Origin: Anthonomus grandis grandis
Lineage: Eukaryota > Arthropoda > Insecta > Coleoptera > Curculionidae
Assembly (NCBI RefSeq): GCF_022605725.1
Contig: NC_065548.1
Span: 5,737,644-5,801,643 of the forward strand
Direction: 5' to 3'
DNA length: 64,000 bases
Shown here: positions 10,081-20,712 of the stretch, piece by piece
Numbering within the stretch: position 1 is the first letter of the stretch
Layout: the number at the start of each line of letters is the position of its first letter
The notes under the pieces: generated by a model
Told to the model about the DNA's origin: nothing
The model's database searches: none
Seen by the model: the letters and a program-made list of their open reading frames with translations, nothing else
Made by a program: the position numbers and the translations under genes

Positions 10081-11614
10081 TTTTGGGCCAACTGTGCTAG
10101 TAATGCATAATTTAAATGGATACGCAAGACGTCTTTTTAATTTTCATTAAATAGAAATTTATAATATAGTTCCCTAAGATCCTCGACAGTCTATGAGTTA
10201 AAATATTGTGCAAAAAAAACCCAGAGAAATTGATAGTTAATGCGTTTAAAGAAATTAATCGACTCTCTTATAAAAAGACAATTATTTATGCCTTCAAATT
10301 CCAATATTTCGAAAATTAATTGTAATATCCCCGTTAAACAAAAAGAAGATTATTCTGTAGAATATTCCCTTAAAATTTTGTCAACAGTTTAAGTAGATTA
10401 AGAAATTATTTCTGGAATTATTGGCATTTTAGAAAGTTATTTTATTGAGCATGGAATATATTTATTTCAAAATTAATAGTTTTACACAATCCTTGACAAT
10501 TAATGAAATAAAAGACTCTTAAAGAGCAAAATCTTAAAGAAAAATTCCAATATTCTTTTATAAAATGCATAACTTAAGTGGATACTAGATACGTTTTCTA
10601 ACATTTAAAATAGAATGAAAAACTAAGCATTGATGCTAGAAGATATAGACTTTTTTTAACGAAATCCTCCATAATCCCAGGCAGTCTATAAAACGACGAG
10701 TTTTTATAGAGGAAAATCAGGAACAAAATTAAATGGTTCTATTAGTTCAAATGAAGAAGCCATTATTTATTTGAATAAAAAATTTAATTAAAATAATGCA
10801 TTTAATTGTGACCATTTGGCATTTTTCGGACCACATGTGAATGAAATGCATAACTTAAATGGATAAGTAAGACGTTTTTTTATTTTTCTTTAAATAAATA
10901 TTTATAAAGTTTTTTTCTAAATATTTCTAGTTCTCTAGGATCCTTGACAGTCTATGGGTTGATGCATTATTTAAATACAAGCCAGGAAAATTTATGGTTA
11001 TTTACAATTTATTATAATCATCGACAATTTGTAAAATAAAGGAGACTTCAAAGAGCAAAATCTCGAAAATCCTTTTAATGTTCTTTCATAAAATCCATAA
11101 CTTAAATGGATATAAAATACCCTTTCTTATATTTAAAATAGAAAGAAAAAATCGTTTTTGAAATAACATATTTTCATTAAAAACAAAATAAAATTTGGCA
11201 TCATTGTATGCAAGAAAATATTTACTTTTTAAAATTAATTAACTAAAAGAAACTTTTTTTTAATTATATATATATATATAATTATAATAATAATAAATTA
11301 ATTTAAACCTCTCATAACCCATCTAAAATCATGTATCAACATGCATAATTTACAAGAATACTACAGACGTTCTCTTTACATTTAAAACAGATATATATAA
11401 TTACTCCTACCAAATATTTCGCATTGTATTGAAATAGATTCTTACTAGTCATGGCCACAATAATTAAGCATAACTTAAAGGACATTTTTTCTACATATTT
11501 AAACGGAAACCACCATAACTGGCCTGAGCTGAATTCCAGTAACGTTAATTGACTTAACCTCAAATCAACCTATTAAGTCCAACAATTTTTTTCAAATAAA
11601 AAAAAAACTCTTAC

Positions 11615-11901
11615 CGGATAATATTGATCAAAAAACGCCCTGCTTAGCTCCTGCGCACTCTTACTGGCCGACTCGATGCTAACCAACGTAGCTGCCACCG
11701 AAGTATTCAGACTCTCATTATCACCCTTTAGTAGGGCGATCCTTTTAAAAATCCCTTCGTTCTTCTCCATACTCATGAGTCTTCTTAGCAGGAACGATGA
11801 GGGAGCACCGAAGGTTCGAAACGTCGCGGGAAACGCACTGGCACAAGGAAAACTCAATAGGGTCAGGCAGGTGCTCAGCAGAAGGAACTGATGAGGAAAT
11901 T
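11615..11901 (-). CDS. Exon with signal-peptide-like segment and helix A, putative cytokine
   Basis: Minus-strand exon, acceptor CCTCTTGCAG and donor CCG/GTAAGAG. It starts in phase 1 (two bases complete a codon) and ends in phase 0, joining the 3688-3795 exon in frame. It begins FPHQFLLLSTCLTLLSFPCA then SAFPATFRTFGAP: a hydrophobic core ending in a good signal-peptidase site (ASA before FPA). Then come SSFLLRRLMSMEKNEGIFKR and a long amphipathic stretch through SASKSAQELSRAFFDQYYP, read as helix A. Two N-glycosylation sequons (NES, NTS) and no cysteine after the cleavage site. No in-frame ATG precedes the hydrophobic core, so the start lies in an upstream exon; the ATG of MSMEKNEG would remove the signal. 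Confidence 0.8.
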
Positions 11902-12875
11902 CTGCAAGAGGATAATTAGTTTAGCTTATTACTTGATCAGTTAATGAAGTGTTACTGGTTAAAGTGGTCCATAAGTTGTAAGGGATCACGTCCGATTTAT
12001 ACACGATTGTTTGTAATTTTTTTTTGTGTTTGTTTTTTAGGGTTTCATTTGTAAGTGTAAAAAAGGTTTGATGTATCTGTTGGCAGTTGACAGGGACGGG
12101 AAGTTAAAGGTTAAAATTATTATGACATTTAAGGCATAACCTAAATGGACATTGAAGACGATTTTTTCATTAAAAAAAATTTAATTATCTTTGTTTTTGT
12201 CAATAATTTAAAATTCTTAAGGCCAATTTTAATGAAATTTATTTTTTTAAGCATATTATTTGACGTACTGAAATCCCATTTAATAATTTCCGTGGGAAGG
12301 TTCAGATAGGAGTTTCAGTGATTATAGTTATGCATAATTTAAATGGATAGCAAGAACGCTTTCTTATCTTAAAATAAATAATTTAGTTATTTGAGATATT
12401 GGTACAAATAGATGATTTTGTTAAAATGTACAAGTATACAGTGCATCCCAAAACAATTTTTTTCTATAATAAACCTAAAATCTTTAAAAATTGTCTACTT
12501 TTGAGATAGCAGGTAGAAAAAATACAAGAAAGTAAATATATATGATTTAAAAAAAATTGCTATAAGAAATTTCAACTTAAAAAACTGCGAAACCGCAATT
12601 TCTATCTAAGATTAATATAGGTTAAAGTCTGCAAGTAATTTAGAAAATGCATCAATATTCCAGTAATACCTTGCAATTCTCAGGAACTCCTTATATCACT
12701 TAATCAACTCTTAATTCAAAAACTAGAAATTTTCCTTAATTTACTGCAATCCCTTTTTTCTATCTGCAATAGTTTTTGGACTATACCAAATCAAATGACA
12801 CTTACAATTGCCCTACCATTTCATCAAAAACATAAAGACTGAAGAACAAAACTTTAATTTTATAAAAATGCCAAT

Positions 12876-12896
12876 GGTATCCATTTAAGTTATGCT
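12876..12896 (-). repeat. Inverted copy of the TGCATAACTTAAATGGATA motif
   Basis: GGTATCCATTTAAGTTATGC is the reverse complement of the motif. It is one of only two clear minus-oriented copies; the other is at 38426-38442. Confidence 0.6.
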
Positions 12897-13234
12897 AATG
12901 ATAGGCTGTAAAATGTTCTATGAAACACTACCTTTGAGATTATTTTGAATAGATGAAGATTAATTAAGGATGTTCCTGTTGAAATGAAAGGCAATACACA
13001 GACAGAAGAACATGAAAGAATAATAGATTAAACGCCTTAATCACGGATTGATTTATTTTTGAATTATTTATAATAAAAAAATAAAATAATAAAAAAAACC
13101 TTTGGATTTCCAAAAGCTTTGGATTTTAAATCTGAAAGATTTGGAAATTATGTTGAGTGTTTTAATTGTTTTTTTTTTAATATCATCTTAACTGTATAAA
13201 ATTGATTTAATGATTTAATTTGTTTTTTATATAG

Positions 13235-13281
13235 CCTTTGATGAGTCCTGAGTATAATCTTATAGAGATCGAAACGGCGCC
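13235..13281 (+). ncRNA. Second hammerhead-ribozyme-like core
   Basis: CTTTGATGAGTCC, an internal stem region of about 18 bases, then GATCGAAACGGCGCC. The TGATGAG and CGAAAC blocks are the two halves of the hammerhead core at the right distance. Stem II is imperfect (GTCC against GATC), and the following CTTCTGAAGTCG near 13308 is a further partial match. It most likely derives from a Penelope-like element; activity is doubtful. Confidence 0.45.
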
Positions 13282-13479
13282 AAAATAAATAATTGATCTT
13301 CTGAAGTCGTTTTTTTTACCTACATCCAACAAAAGCAAAAATACACACTAGAATTCATGCCAAGATAAAGGAATAAATACACACAAGTTAAGGGAATATC
13401 AAATATATTATAAGTGTATAATTATGAATTTAAAAAATTATATTTAATATTGTGTTGCTGCTCATAGATACAAAATGCC

Positions 13480-13935
13480 TAAAAATTTAAAGAAGGTGAG
13501 AAACAAGAAGAAAAAAACAGAGAATAGAGGAATTCATTCAGTTGCTGTAGAAGAATTTGGAAGTAAATAAAATTGATCAAAAAGGATAAGAGAGAAAATA
13601 AAAAGAACAGCAAGAAAAATTAAATAAGGTAAGAAATAAAAAGAAAACCGAGAATTCCTGATCAAGTAAAAGAAGACCAAAGCATGTTGATAGACCTTTG
13701 GAGTGATGTAGACGTGGAGAAAAAGTCATCGCATATCTTCAACAATAATTAAGCGTAATTTAAGGAAGTTTCTGTTGAGGAACTTTTGAAAAATAAGAAA
13801 TAGTAATATAAGGATCACGAGAAAAATAAAAAACAGATGCGAGAATAAGAATAAAATAAAATACAGACGAACAAATAAGAAAGCAAGATCAAATGCCTCA
13901 AACAAGGAATAACTTATTCTCCAGACTGAATAGAG
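13480..13935 (+). repeat. Purine-rich tract
   Basis: About 450 bp in which the plus strand is overwhelmingly A and G (GAACAAGAAGAAAA-type phrases), with a degenerate repeat: TTAAGGATGTTCCTGTTGAA near 12966 and TTAAGGAAGTTTCTGTTGAG near 13760. No frame is coding-like. Confidence 0.5.
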
Positions 13936-14000
13936 ATAGACAAATTGAAGGAGTTGCTATAAATAAAGTAGGTAGTTCAAAGTCTTGAAATTCAGGGAAA

Positions 14001-14310
14001 CTAAAAAAATCCAAATTTGCTTAGTAAATTCACGTTTTTGGTGTGTAACTCGGAAACTGTTACTTTAGCGAATAAAAGTGTAATTAATCAAATAATAGAT
14101 GGTCAAATTTTCCATTAAAGAGTGCTCTATTATTTTTTTTAAATGTTGTAATTTTTAAAAAAATCTGCTTTAAAAATCGGAGTTACTAAGAAATACCAAC
14201 TTTGCCTAGTAAAGACACTTTTTGGCTGGTAACTTAAAAACTGTTACTTTAATGAAAAAACGTGTAATTATCAAAATGATAAACTATAAAAGCCACTTTG
14301 AGAACTGCCT
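14001..14310 (+). repeat. Two-copy tandem duplication, offset ~184 bp
   Basis: Both copies (from about 14001 and 14185) share TTTGCTTAGTAAA/TTTGCCTAGTAAA, TTTTTGG, TGGTAACT-type and AAACTGTTACTTTA followed by a GTGTAATTA word. Divergence is moderate. Confidence 0.65.
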
Positions 14311-14369
14311 TTCAATTTGGCTTATAAAGTGCAATTTTGTTTATTATTAAATCGATTCCCACAGTTATA

Positions 14370-14830
14370 TTTCACGACATACCACGGGCCTTTGACACCG
14401 TATAATACCTCGCGCGCGCTATCGGTAGCTCCCATCTCCGAGGTTAAAAAAAAAAAAGAGAGAACCTTAAGAAACGAAAAAAAAAAATAAATTAAAATAA
14501 TTATTCAGACAAAAAAAATATTTATTTCGTAGCCGTTTGCGGCGGACTTTGTCAGGGGTCAGACCTCAGCGAGGCAATAAAAAATAAAGAAGCGCCCATT
14601 CTCACGGGTATAGAGGTCTTTGTGTATAATGTCCACATACACACACACACACCGAACCATTCTCGTAGATATATTTAAACAACACGTTTCGTTTTGGTGT
14701 CGGCCCGTCTTTAAACAATTATTTATTTCGTCTTCTCCTTCTTCTTTATTTTATTTTTTTAAGGCGGTTTATTTGACCGAAGCACGGATTCTACTCGGAA
14801 GATTCTTGTTAAGATAAAACCGTTAAATAA
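14370..14830. promoter_or_regulatory. GC-richer single-copy island in intron 1
   Basis: Contains CCTCGCGCGCGCTATCGG, TTTGCGGCGGACTTTGTCAG and a (CA)n microsatellite at about 14636-14654. No exon with convincing splice sites was found; the frame at 14620-14817 begins in the microsatellite and is not supported as coding. Confidence 0.3.
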
Positions 14831-14839
14831 TTTAAGAAA

Positions 14840-15700
14840 AAATCAACTATTATCAACGTCCAGAACCTTCCAGTAGAAGTGTAGCAGATTAGTAAGAAAC
14901 TTGGAAACTTGAAAGATTCTAGGAGTACATCTCTGAGAAATTCAATAAATTTTATGTATATTTATACGTTTAATAAGTTACGTTGCATGTAAATTTAACA
15001 GGATTTTATTATTATAATAGGACAAAAAATAATTATTGATAAATACCAGGTTTTTATAAAAAGTAAATATAAATAAAAACGCATAATTATTGTAAATATA
15101 AATCATAAAAAGTACTTATTATTAAAATTTAAAAATTTAACGTAGATTATAAAAAGGATTAAAATAAGATGACAAAAATTTGGTGTAAATAATAAAACAT
15201 GGGTCTAACATTACAACTTTAAAACATTAGGTAAAGAATACACTAAATTTAAATAAATTGTTAGGCGGATAACATATTTAAGTCATTTAGTTTTATAGGC
15301 GTTACACTTCAAAATTGATCACATCACCTTTTTTCCAATAAACAGATTTTATATTCCATTTTTTATTTATTGGTTCCGTTAATTATATCTAAATAGTAAC
15401 TCACGATTTAATAAATGCATAACTTAAATGCATATGGTGCACTTTTTTTTACATACCTAAATATTGCTTTTGCATTGCAAACTGTAATCAATAGTCCCAT
15501 AAAAAGTTATATGATTTTGGTTGAAAGAGCTAATAATTTAAAAATGCAATTAAATTGTATTATTTAATTAAAAATACAAATCAAGCTTACATATATTGTA
15601 GGAAAAAATCAACAAAAAAACAGTAGTTTATTTTATAATCGCCCAATTATTCCAAAATAATATTTTACGATTGGATTTAATGAGTCTTTGTGATGCACAT
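14840..15700. other. AT-rich intronic sequence
   Basis: No gene or clear repeat beyond one motif copy (TGCATAACTTAAATGCATAT) starting at 15416. Confidence 0.4.
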
Positions 15701-15707
15701 ATGGCCT

Positions 15708-16368
15708 GCATTAAAATACGTTGAATAGATGATAAATTTAAAATTAATTCATAAAAATATTCCGAAATTGCAGATACTATATAGTTGTGGATTTAATTTT
15801 TTTTTAATATTAGGCAATTGAGACTGATCTGCTTGACTGCCTCAATTGCCTGGAATTACATATAAAATTAAATCATGATTTAAGAATTCCAGGCAGTTCA
15901 ACCTACAGGTTGGAGTTACCTCAACTACCTAAAATTTTCCAAAATATCCTGTAACTATAGAGACTATAATATGTAATTTTTTACCAATTCCAGGCATTAC
16001 ATTAACTGCCTGGAATTACAAATAAAATTAAATCGTGGATCAAGAATTTCTGATAGTTGAACGCGCAGGAATCACCTCACACCTCAGCTCCCTGGAATTT
16101 CCCAAAAAATTCCTTAGTCGTAGAGATTATAATATGTAAATTCTTTGTTTCAATTCCAGGCAGTTGACACTGTTTGACTGCCTCAACTGCCAGGAATTAC
16201 AAAAAAAAATCAAATTATAAATCAAGAATTCCAAGCACGTGCTGGAATTACCTAAACTGTCTAGAATTCCCCAAAATATCCCGGAATTATAAAGACTATA
16301 ATAATATGTAAATCCTATTTTTCAATGCATTAAAATACGTTGAATAGATAATAAATTTGGAATTAATT
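15708..16368 (+). repeat. Three-copy ~170-bp repeat flanked by 40-bp direct repeats
   Basis: Units start near 15805, 15987 and 16158. Each has TTCCAGGCAGTTGA and the facing CTGCCTGGAATTACA-type end, an AAATTAAATC middle and a CCAAAATATCC...TATAATATGTAA tail. Flanking the array, GCATTAAAATACGTTGAATA occurs at about 15709 and again at about 16327, extending for some 40 bp, so the array may have expanded between, or been inserted with, these direct repeats. Confidence 0.7.
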
Positions 16369-16749
16369 ATTTACTATGATGAATGCATAATTTAAAGGGA
16401 TATGATTTACTTTTTGCCATATCAAAGCTGTCTTTTTACTATTTCAACTGTCAATTTTAGTTTCTACACTTGTTTCGCTAGCTCTGTGTACATTTTCAGG
16501 ATTACACCAGAATGCACCCTTTTTCCCAAACTTTTTCATTATACAATTACAATTTCAATGTCAATTAAAGGTTTTTGAATGTCTAATATATATTGAAAAG
16601 AAAAGGATTTTGACCATATTGAGCTGATATCTGCAAATAAAAAATATCCCTAAATTCTAACAATTGATGACAGGTTGTGTACAATTCTGAGTCAGTTATG
16701 TAAGAATTAACCGAGAACAACTAGGAACCAGCAATTTTATAAAAATGCA

Positions 16750-16870
16750 ATATATCAATGAAGAGTTTACAGTTGACACTGTCAAATGCCTTGAGCAAAT
16801 CGGTGTAAATACTTACATTACTACTCGCAAAGGTATCCCACAGGGCTTTTTTATATACAGTAAAGTTATT
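16750..16870 (-). pseudogene. Reverse-transcriptase fragment (non-LTR type)
   Basis: One minus-strand frame reads VSIYTDLLKAFDSVNCKLF, which matches the reverse-transcriptase motif A of Jockey-like non-LTR retrotransposons (D-L-x-K-A-F-D-x-V). About 40 residues remain open; the flanks have no further RT motif. Dead remnant in intron 1. Confidence 0.65.
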
Positions 16871-16904
16871 GGTAACAGACAATTACTGAATTCTGGAAAT
16901 TTAG

Positions 16905-17540
16905 GTTAGTTAGCATGTTTCATAGGAACTTTGGCGCCCAACAGTGTGGAATATCAAAAGCATTTTTTAAAACAAATTCCTGTAAGTATTATTTTATTTA
17001 TTTCTATGGTTTCTTCTTTATATATTTAATTGGCCTATGACCTAGATATCTCAATAACAAACTACATAGTTTTCTCTTTACATTACGTTGCTTAAATTTA
17101 GATCGTATTGTAGACGTTACTCTATAATTTTAGTTCTATTTTTTTCGCAAATTAGGATTTATTCATTCATTATCCACTAACGTTTATTCAACTTCAATCA
17201 CACTTTGGGCTCTCGATTTTGTGATATGCAGTAGTCAGAGTTTTCAAATAAACACAATAGTTAAACTATATACCGTGCTCCTGAGACCACATGTAGAATA
17301 CGCACCCCTACGTGGTGTTTTATAGGTCAATGTTTCAATCCTTTAGGTTTACTAGCTTTAGTCAAAAAAGAGAGACACACGTATAATGTAAATTTACCAT
17401 ATAATATAGAAATAACGGTCTGATTAATTTCATCAACTTTAGGCTGCAAAACTTTGAATTTTAATCGAATGTACGCTTTATTACCTAATGGTTCACAGTT
17501 TCCTGATTTAATTTTTTTCAAACCAGAAAGAATTGAAGTG
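16905..17540 (+). repeat. Long duplicated unit, copy 1: PBS-like cassette plus RT tail
   Basis: Starts with a cassette lacking the first motif (CATAGGAACTTTGGCGCCCA at 16921), ends the cassette with TTCCTGTAAGTATTATTTT, and continues through GGTTTCTTCTTTATATATTT to an RT C-terminal scrap at 17260-17325. The whole is repeated about 1.19 kb downstream (18083-18600). Confidence 0.7.
17260..17325 (+). pseudogene. RT C-terminal scrap, copy 1
   Basis: Reads VKLYTVLLRPHVEYAPLRGV then stop. The core L-x-R-P-x-x-E-Y-A is typical of the region after the palm domain in Jockey/CR1-type reverse transcriptases. The surrounding frame is closed. Confidence 0.6.
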
Positions 17541-17754
17541 TTGCATTAAGACATATCACTTACAGGCATAAGGTGTCTATCAGAAATGATGTTTTGTTTG
17601 TAGTATTTTTGAGCTAGATTACTTTATTTTTATTAAGTGTTTTTAATTCTATATTCTTATTAGATTAAGTAAATTCCTAATTATTGTAGCTACTACATTA
17701 CAAGTAATTATGCTATTTTATACTTCTGTAATTGGCTTTTTATTTATTCATAAA

Positions 17755-17860
17755 CTTTGACGGCGCAGTCAGTAGGATTGACGATGGGAATTTTGGCGCC
17801 CAACTTTGTGAAGCATTAAAGATTTTTTTTAAACAGATTCTTGTAAGCGGTATTTTATTT
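17755..17860 (+). repeat. PBS-like cassette copy 15
   Basis: ACGGCGCAGTCAGTAGGATTG then ATTTTGGCGCCCAACTTTGTG, a poly-T stretch and AACAGATTCTTGTAAGCGG, with the donor-like GTAAGC end. Confidence 0.75.
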
Positions 17861-18077
17861 GTTTATATGGCTTGTTTTTTATCCAGAAATCTAGTAAATT
17901 GACATTAAAGTATAGGAAAAGGGTTTAAAGAATATTTTACTTGTTTTTTACTTAATAAATATATTCACAAAATTTAATTTGAATGGCATTGAAATTGTAA
18001 GGATTTTTTAAAGCATATTTTTTTTAATTGTTTTTTTTTGAGGAATTCCATTCTGAAACTCTAGGGATCTAACAAAA

Positions 18078-18600
18078 TAAGTAGCGCAGTCGGTAGGATT
18101 TTTCATAGGAACTTTGGCGCCCAACAGTGTACAATAATAAAAGCATTTTTTAAAACAAATTCCTGTAAGTATTATTTTATTTATTTCTATGGTTTCTTCT
18201 TTATGTATTTAATTGGCGTAAGACCTTTGATATCTCATTAACAAACTACATAATTTTCTTTTTACATATTAGTTTAACGTTGCTTAAACTTAGATCGTAT
18301 TGTAGGAGTTACTCTATAATTTTAGTTTTATTTTTTGGCAAATTAAGATTCATTCATTCATTCGTTATTCACTAACACTTGTTCAACTTGGTTAAACCAA
18401 AGTTTGGCCTCTAGGGTTTATGATATGATAGTAAAAATTTTCAAATAAATACAATATTAGAACTGCGTATACAATACTTGTGAGACCATATGTAGACTAT
18501 GCATCCCTGCGTACTGTCTTTTAGGTCACTGCTCGAATCTTTAAGGTTTACTATGATAAATAAAAGAAGAAAGACACAAGCTATAATGTAAATACAAATT
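18078..18600 (+). repeat. Long duplicated unit, copy 2
   Basis: AGCGCAGTCGGTAGGATTTTT, CATAGGAACTTTGGCGCCCA at 18104 and TTCCTGTAAGTATTATTTT match copy 1, as do the flanks GGTTTCTTCTTTATGTATTT and CAAACTACATAATTTTC. The presence of the first PBS-like motif here shows it was lost in copy 1. Confidence 0.7.
18459..18524 (+). pseudogene. RT C-terminal scrap, copy 2
   Basis: Reads RTAYTILVRPYVDYASLRTV, one residue, then stop; it aligns residue by residue with 17260-17325. L-V-R-P-x-x-x-Y-A-S is closer to the Jockey consensus than in copy 1. Confidence 0.6.
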
Positions 18601-18721
18601 TTGAAGTTTTTTCGTGTTTGTAAAGCTATATAATTGAAATTAAAAAAAAATAATTTAAGAGTTTCCTTAGAATATGCTCCTGTAATTAGCGCTACCTTTA
18701 TTTATAATTTTTCTCCATACA

Positions 18722-19080
18722 GAAGTTCAGTCGGTAGGATCATCCATAGGAATTTTGGCACCCGACTATGTGGAATATTAAAGACTGTAATAAATTGACT
18801 TATAAAAATATGCAAAAATGGTCTAAGGCAATTTTAGCTTGTTTCTTATTTATTAAATATATTCACAAAAATTCAATCTAAATAACCTTGAAATGGTGAA
18901 GATTCTTTTTAAATAATTTTTTTTTTTTGGAGAGTTTTTTTGATTGATGTTCTCAATTATGAAAGTATTGATCGAAAGATTTGTGCCGCAGTCGCCAGGA
19001 CTTTCCATAGGAAATTTGGCGCCCAACTGTGGGAAACATCAAAGGTTTTTTTAAACAAATTCTTGTAAATAGCATGTAAT
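18722..19080 (+). repeat. PBS-like cassette copies 17-18
   Basis: CAGTCGGTAGGATCATCCAT then ATTTTGGCACCCGACTATG (18726-18770), and GCCGCAGTCGCCAGGACTTT then AATTTGGCGCCCAACTGTGG (18984-19033) followed by TTCTTGTAAATAGC. These are among the most diverged copies. Confidence 0.65.
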
Positions 19081-19194
19081 TTGTTTAAACGCTTTGGTTC
19101 TTATCTAGGGATGCAACAAATTCGTCTGGAAAACTTTATCACACTATAACAAAATATTGCAAAATTATTGACTTAATTTCCACTTCTACCTGAA

Positions 19195-19780
19195 ATTTCA
19201 TAAAGTGGATCGGGGTCCCAGTTTTCGCAGTTATGTTATAAAACAACGACAATAAAACGAAGACGACTCGAGTCGCGTTGTAGCTATTCGACAAAAAAAA
19301 ATGCACCGTTACCAGTCCGTATAACCCGAGAAAAAGTCCATAATTAAATTTGAAAAAAAAGCGGCACCATCGGAAAAATGTTTTAAATACTCGCGATAGA
19401 GGAATACCGCGGATAGAAAAATGCCGGGAAAATGTCTTGTAATGATAGTAAATAGTGGACGTACGGAGTAATTACGAGACATTAGCGGTTGGTGTTAAAT
19501 ACTGACGACCTGCTCGTAAAATAAACAGAGGAGCGCATTAAATGCGTCGGGTTTATGACGACTGGTCGATGACCAAACGATTTATTTAACAATAAGGCAC
19601 AAGGAGGTTTCGTTATTTTTTTTGTCTCTGCGAATTACGACCTGGAACTGGATTTATACACTTCAATAGTCGTAGAGAACATAAATTTATATTTGGCATC
19701 GCTTCTTTATGGAGGATTCTGGGAGCGAAAACTTCCAGTGATGGAGAAGCCTCAGATATAAGTGCTTAAGAGGAACATTC
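19195..19780. promoter_or_regulatory. GC-richer single-copy island in intron 1
   Basis: CpG-containing sequence (GACGACTCGAGTCGCGTTG, TGCGTCGGGTTTATGACGAC) in an AT-rich intron. It has no repeat match in the window and no exon that can be defended. Confidence 0.3.
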
Positions 19781-20710
19781 TTAGGAGCATTAAATAATAT
19801 ACGGAAGAAAAGAATAATAATTTACATAAGTGAATCTAATAGATATATCTATATATCTAAAGAAAAAATAATAATTATTGCTTATGATAGTGGTAAAAGA
19901 GTGTTAAAAAAACTACTATCATAGTAAAATGAATTCCATACAAACTCATTCTAAATAGTCCAGCCAATAGTGTGTTGATTATAGATAATGCATCATATCG
20001 TAATGTTTAGGTGTGCTTATATATACTAAAGAAAAGATGTAATAAAAGACAACAGAATATTTAATTTTCTAAAGGAATGGTAAAAGCGGAATTTTATAGC
20101 TTAATAAGAAAATATTAACCTAAAAAGCCTATAATATAGATAAGGTTATAATTTTCACCCTACCTCTTGGATCTTAACCCAATTGAGTTGGTATAAGCTA
20201 AATTAAACCTGAAAATATGAATTTAGTAAAAAATCACTTTAACTAACTACTCAAAAGGAAATATACGTAAAATTTTCAGCAACTGGCTGAAATATAGTGA
20301 ATTTGACTCTAACCAAGTTTATAAATACCTTGTTAACTATAAAGTAATTTTTCTAGATACTTGAAGTCAGTAATATAAAATTAAAGGAGTTTTTTTTACA
20401 GGCAGACTATAAATGCTGAAAATTAAATTGTCTTTATTCCAGGTCTGAAAACAATTGACAATGATGTCAACAGCCTGAAAAAGTCTTAAAAATTTGTTCA
20501 GTTGTCTGCAATAGATCTTAAAAATATTTTAGTTAGTTACAAGTGCAAAAGGAAATTAAATAGTGACTTTAACTACCTGGAAGAATTGTAACATTCCTGC
20601 AATTTATTTAATTATAGTAAAAGTAGTAGGCTTCAACTGCCTGGACGAAATTTATAATTAACTTTTTAAGGAACATTAGGAATATAAGGAACATTTTTTT
20701 CTCAGGCAAT
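19781..20710. other. AT-rich intronic sequence with CAGGCAGT-type words
   Basis: ACAGGCAGACTATAA, TTCCAGGTCTGAAAACAATTG and CTTCAACTGCCTGGACG (20399-20650) recall the 15.8-kb repeat in degraded form. No gene seen. Confidence 0.4.
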
Positions 20711-20712
20711 TA

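Larger units (their letters stand above)
8000..12420 (+). repeat. Diverged tandem repeats carrying the TGCATAACTTAAATGGATA motif
   Basis: The 19-bp motif or close variants begin near 8071, 8587, 10104, 10566, 10847, 11095, 11342, 11468, 12134 and 12331. Longer blocks also recur: AGTTCAAATGAAG...TTATTTATTTGAATAA...AATAATGCATTT near 7990, 8812, 9065 and 10744; and ATAGACTTTT with CAGGCAGTCT near 8665 and 10645. The spacing of corresponding blocks (8071/10104, 8587/10566, 8812/10744) implies an old ~2-kb tandem duplication made of smaller ~500-bp units. The array brackets the 11615-11901 exon. Confidence 0.6.

Noticed and set aside
11676..11891. 71-codon plus-strand frame
   Set aside because: Antisense shadow of the exon at 11615-11901, which has proper splice sites.
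12785..12820. Possible upstream ATG exon of the cytokine (minus-strand donor GTAAGTG near 12803)
   Set aside because: The nearby ATGs give the wrong phase or an immediate stop when joined to the 11901 acceptor.
14620..14817. 65-codon plus-strand frame
   Set aside because: Its start lies in a CA microsatellite and the rest reads through T-rich tracts.
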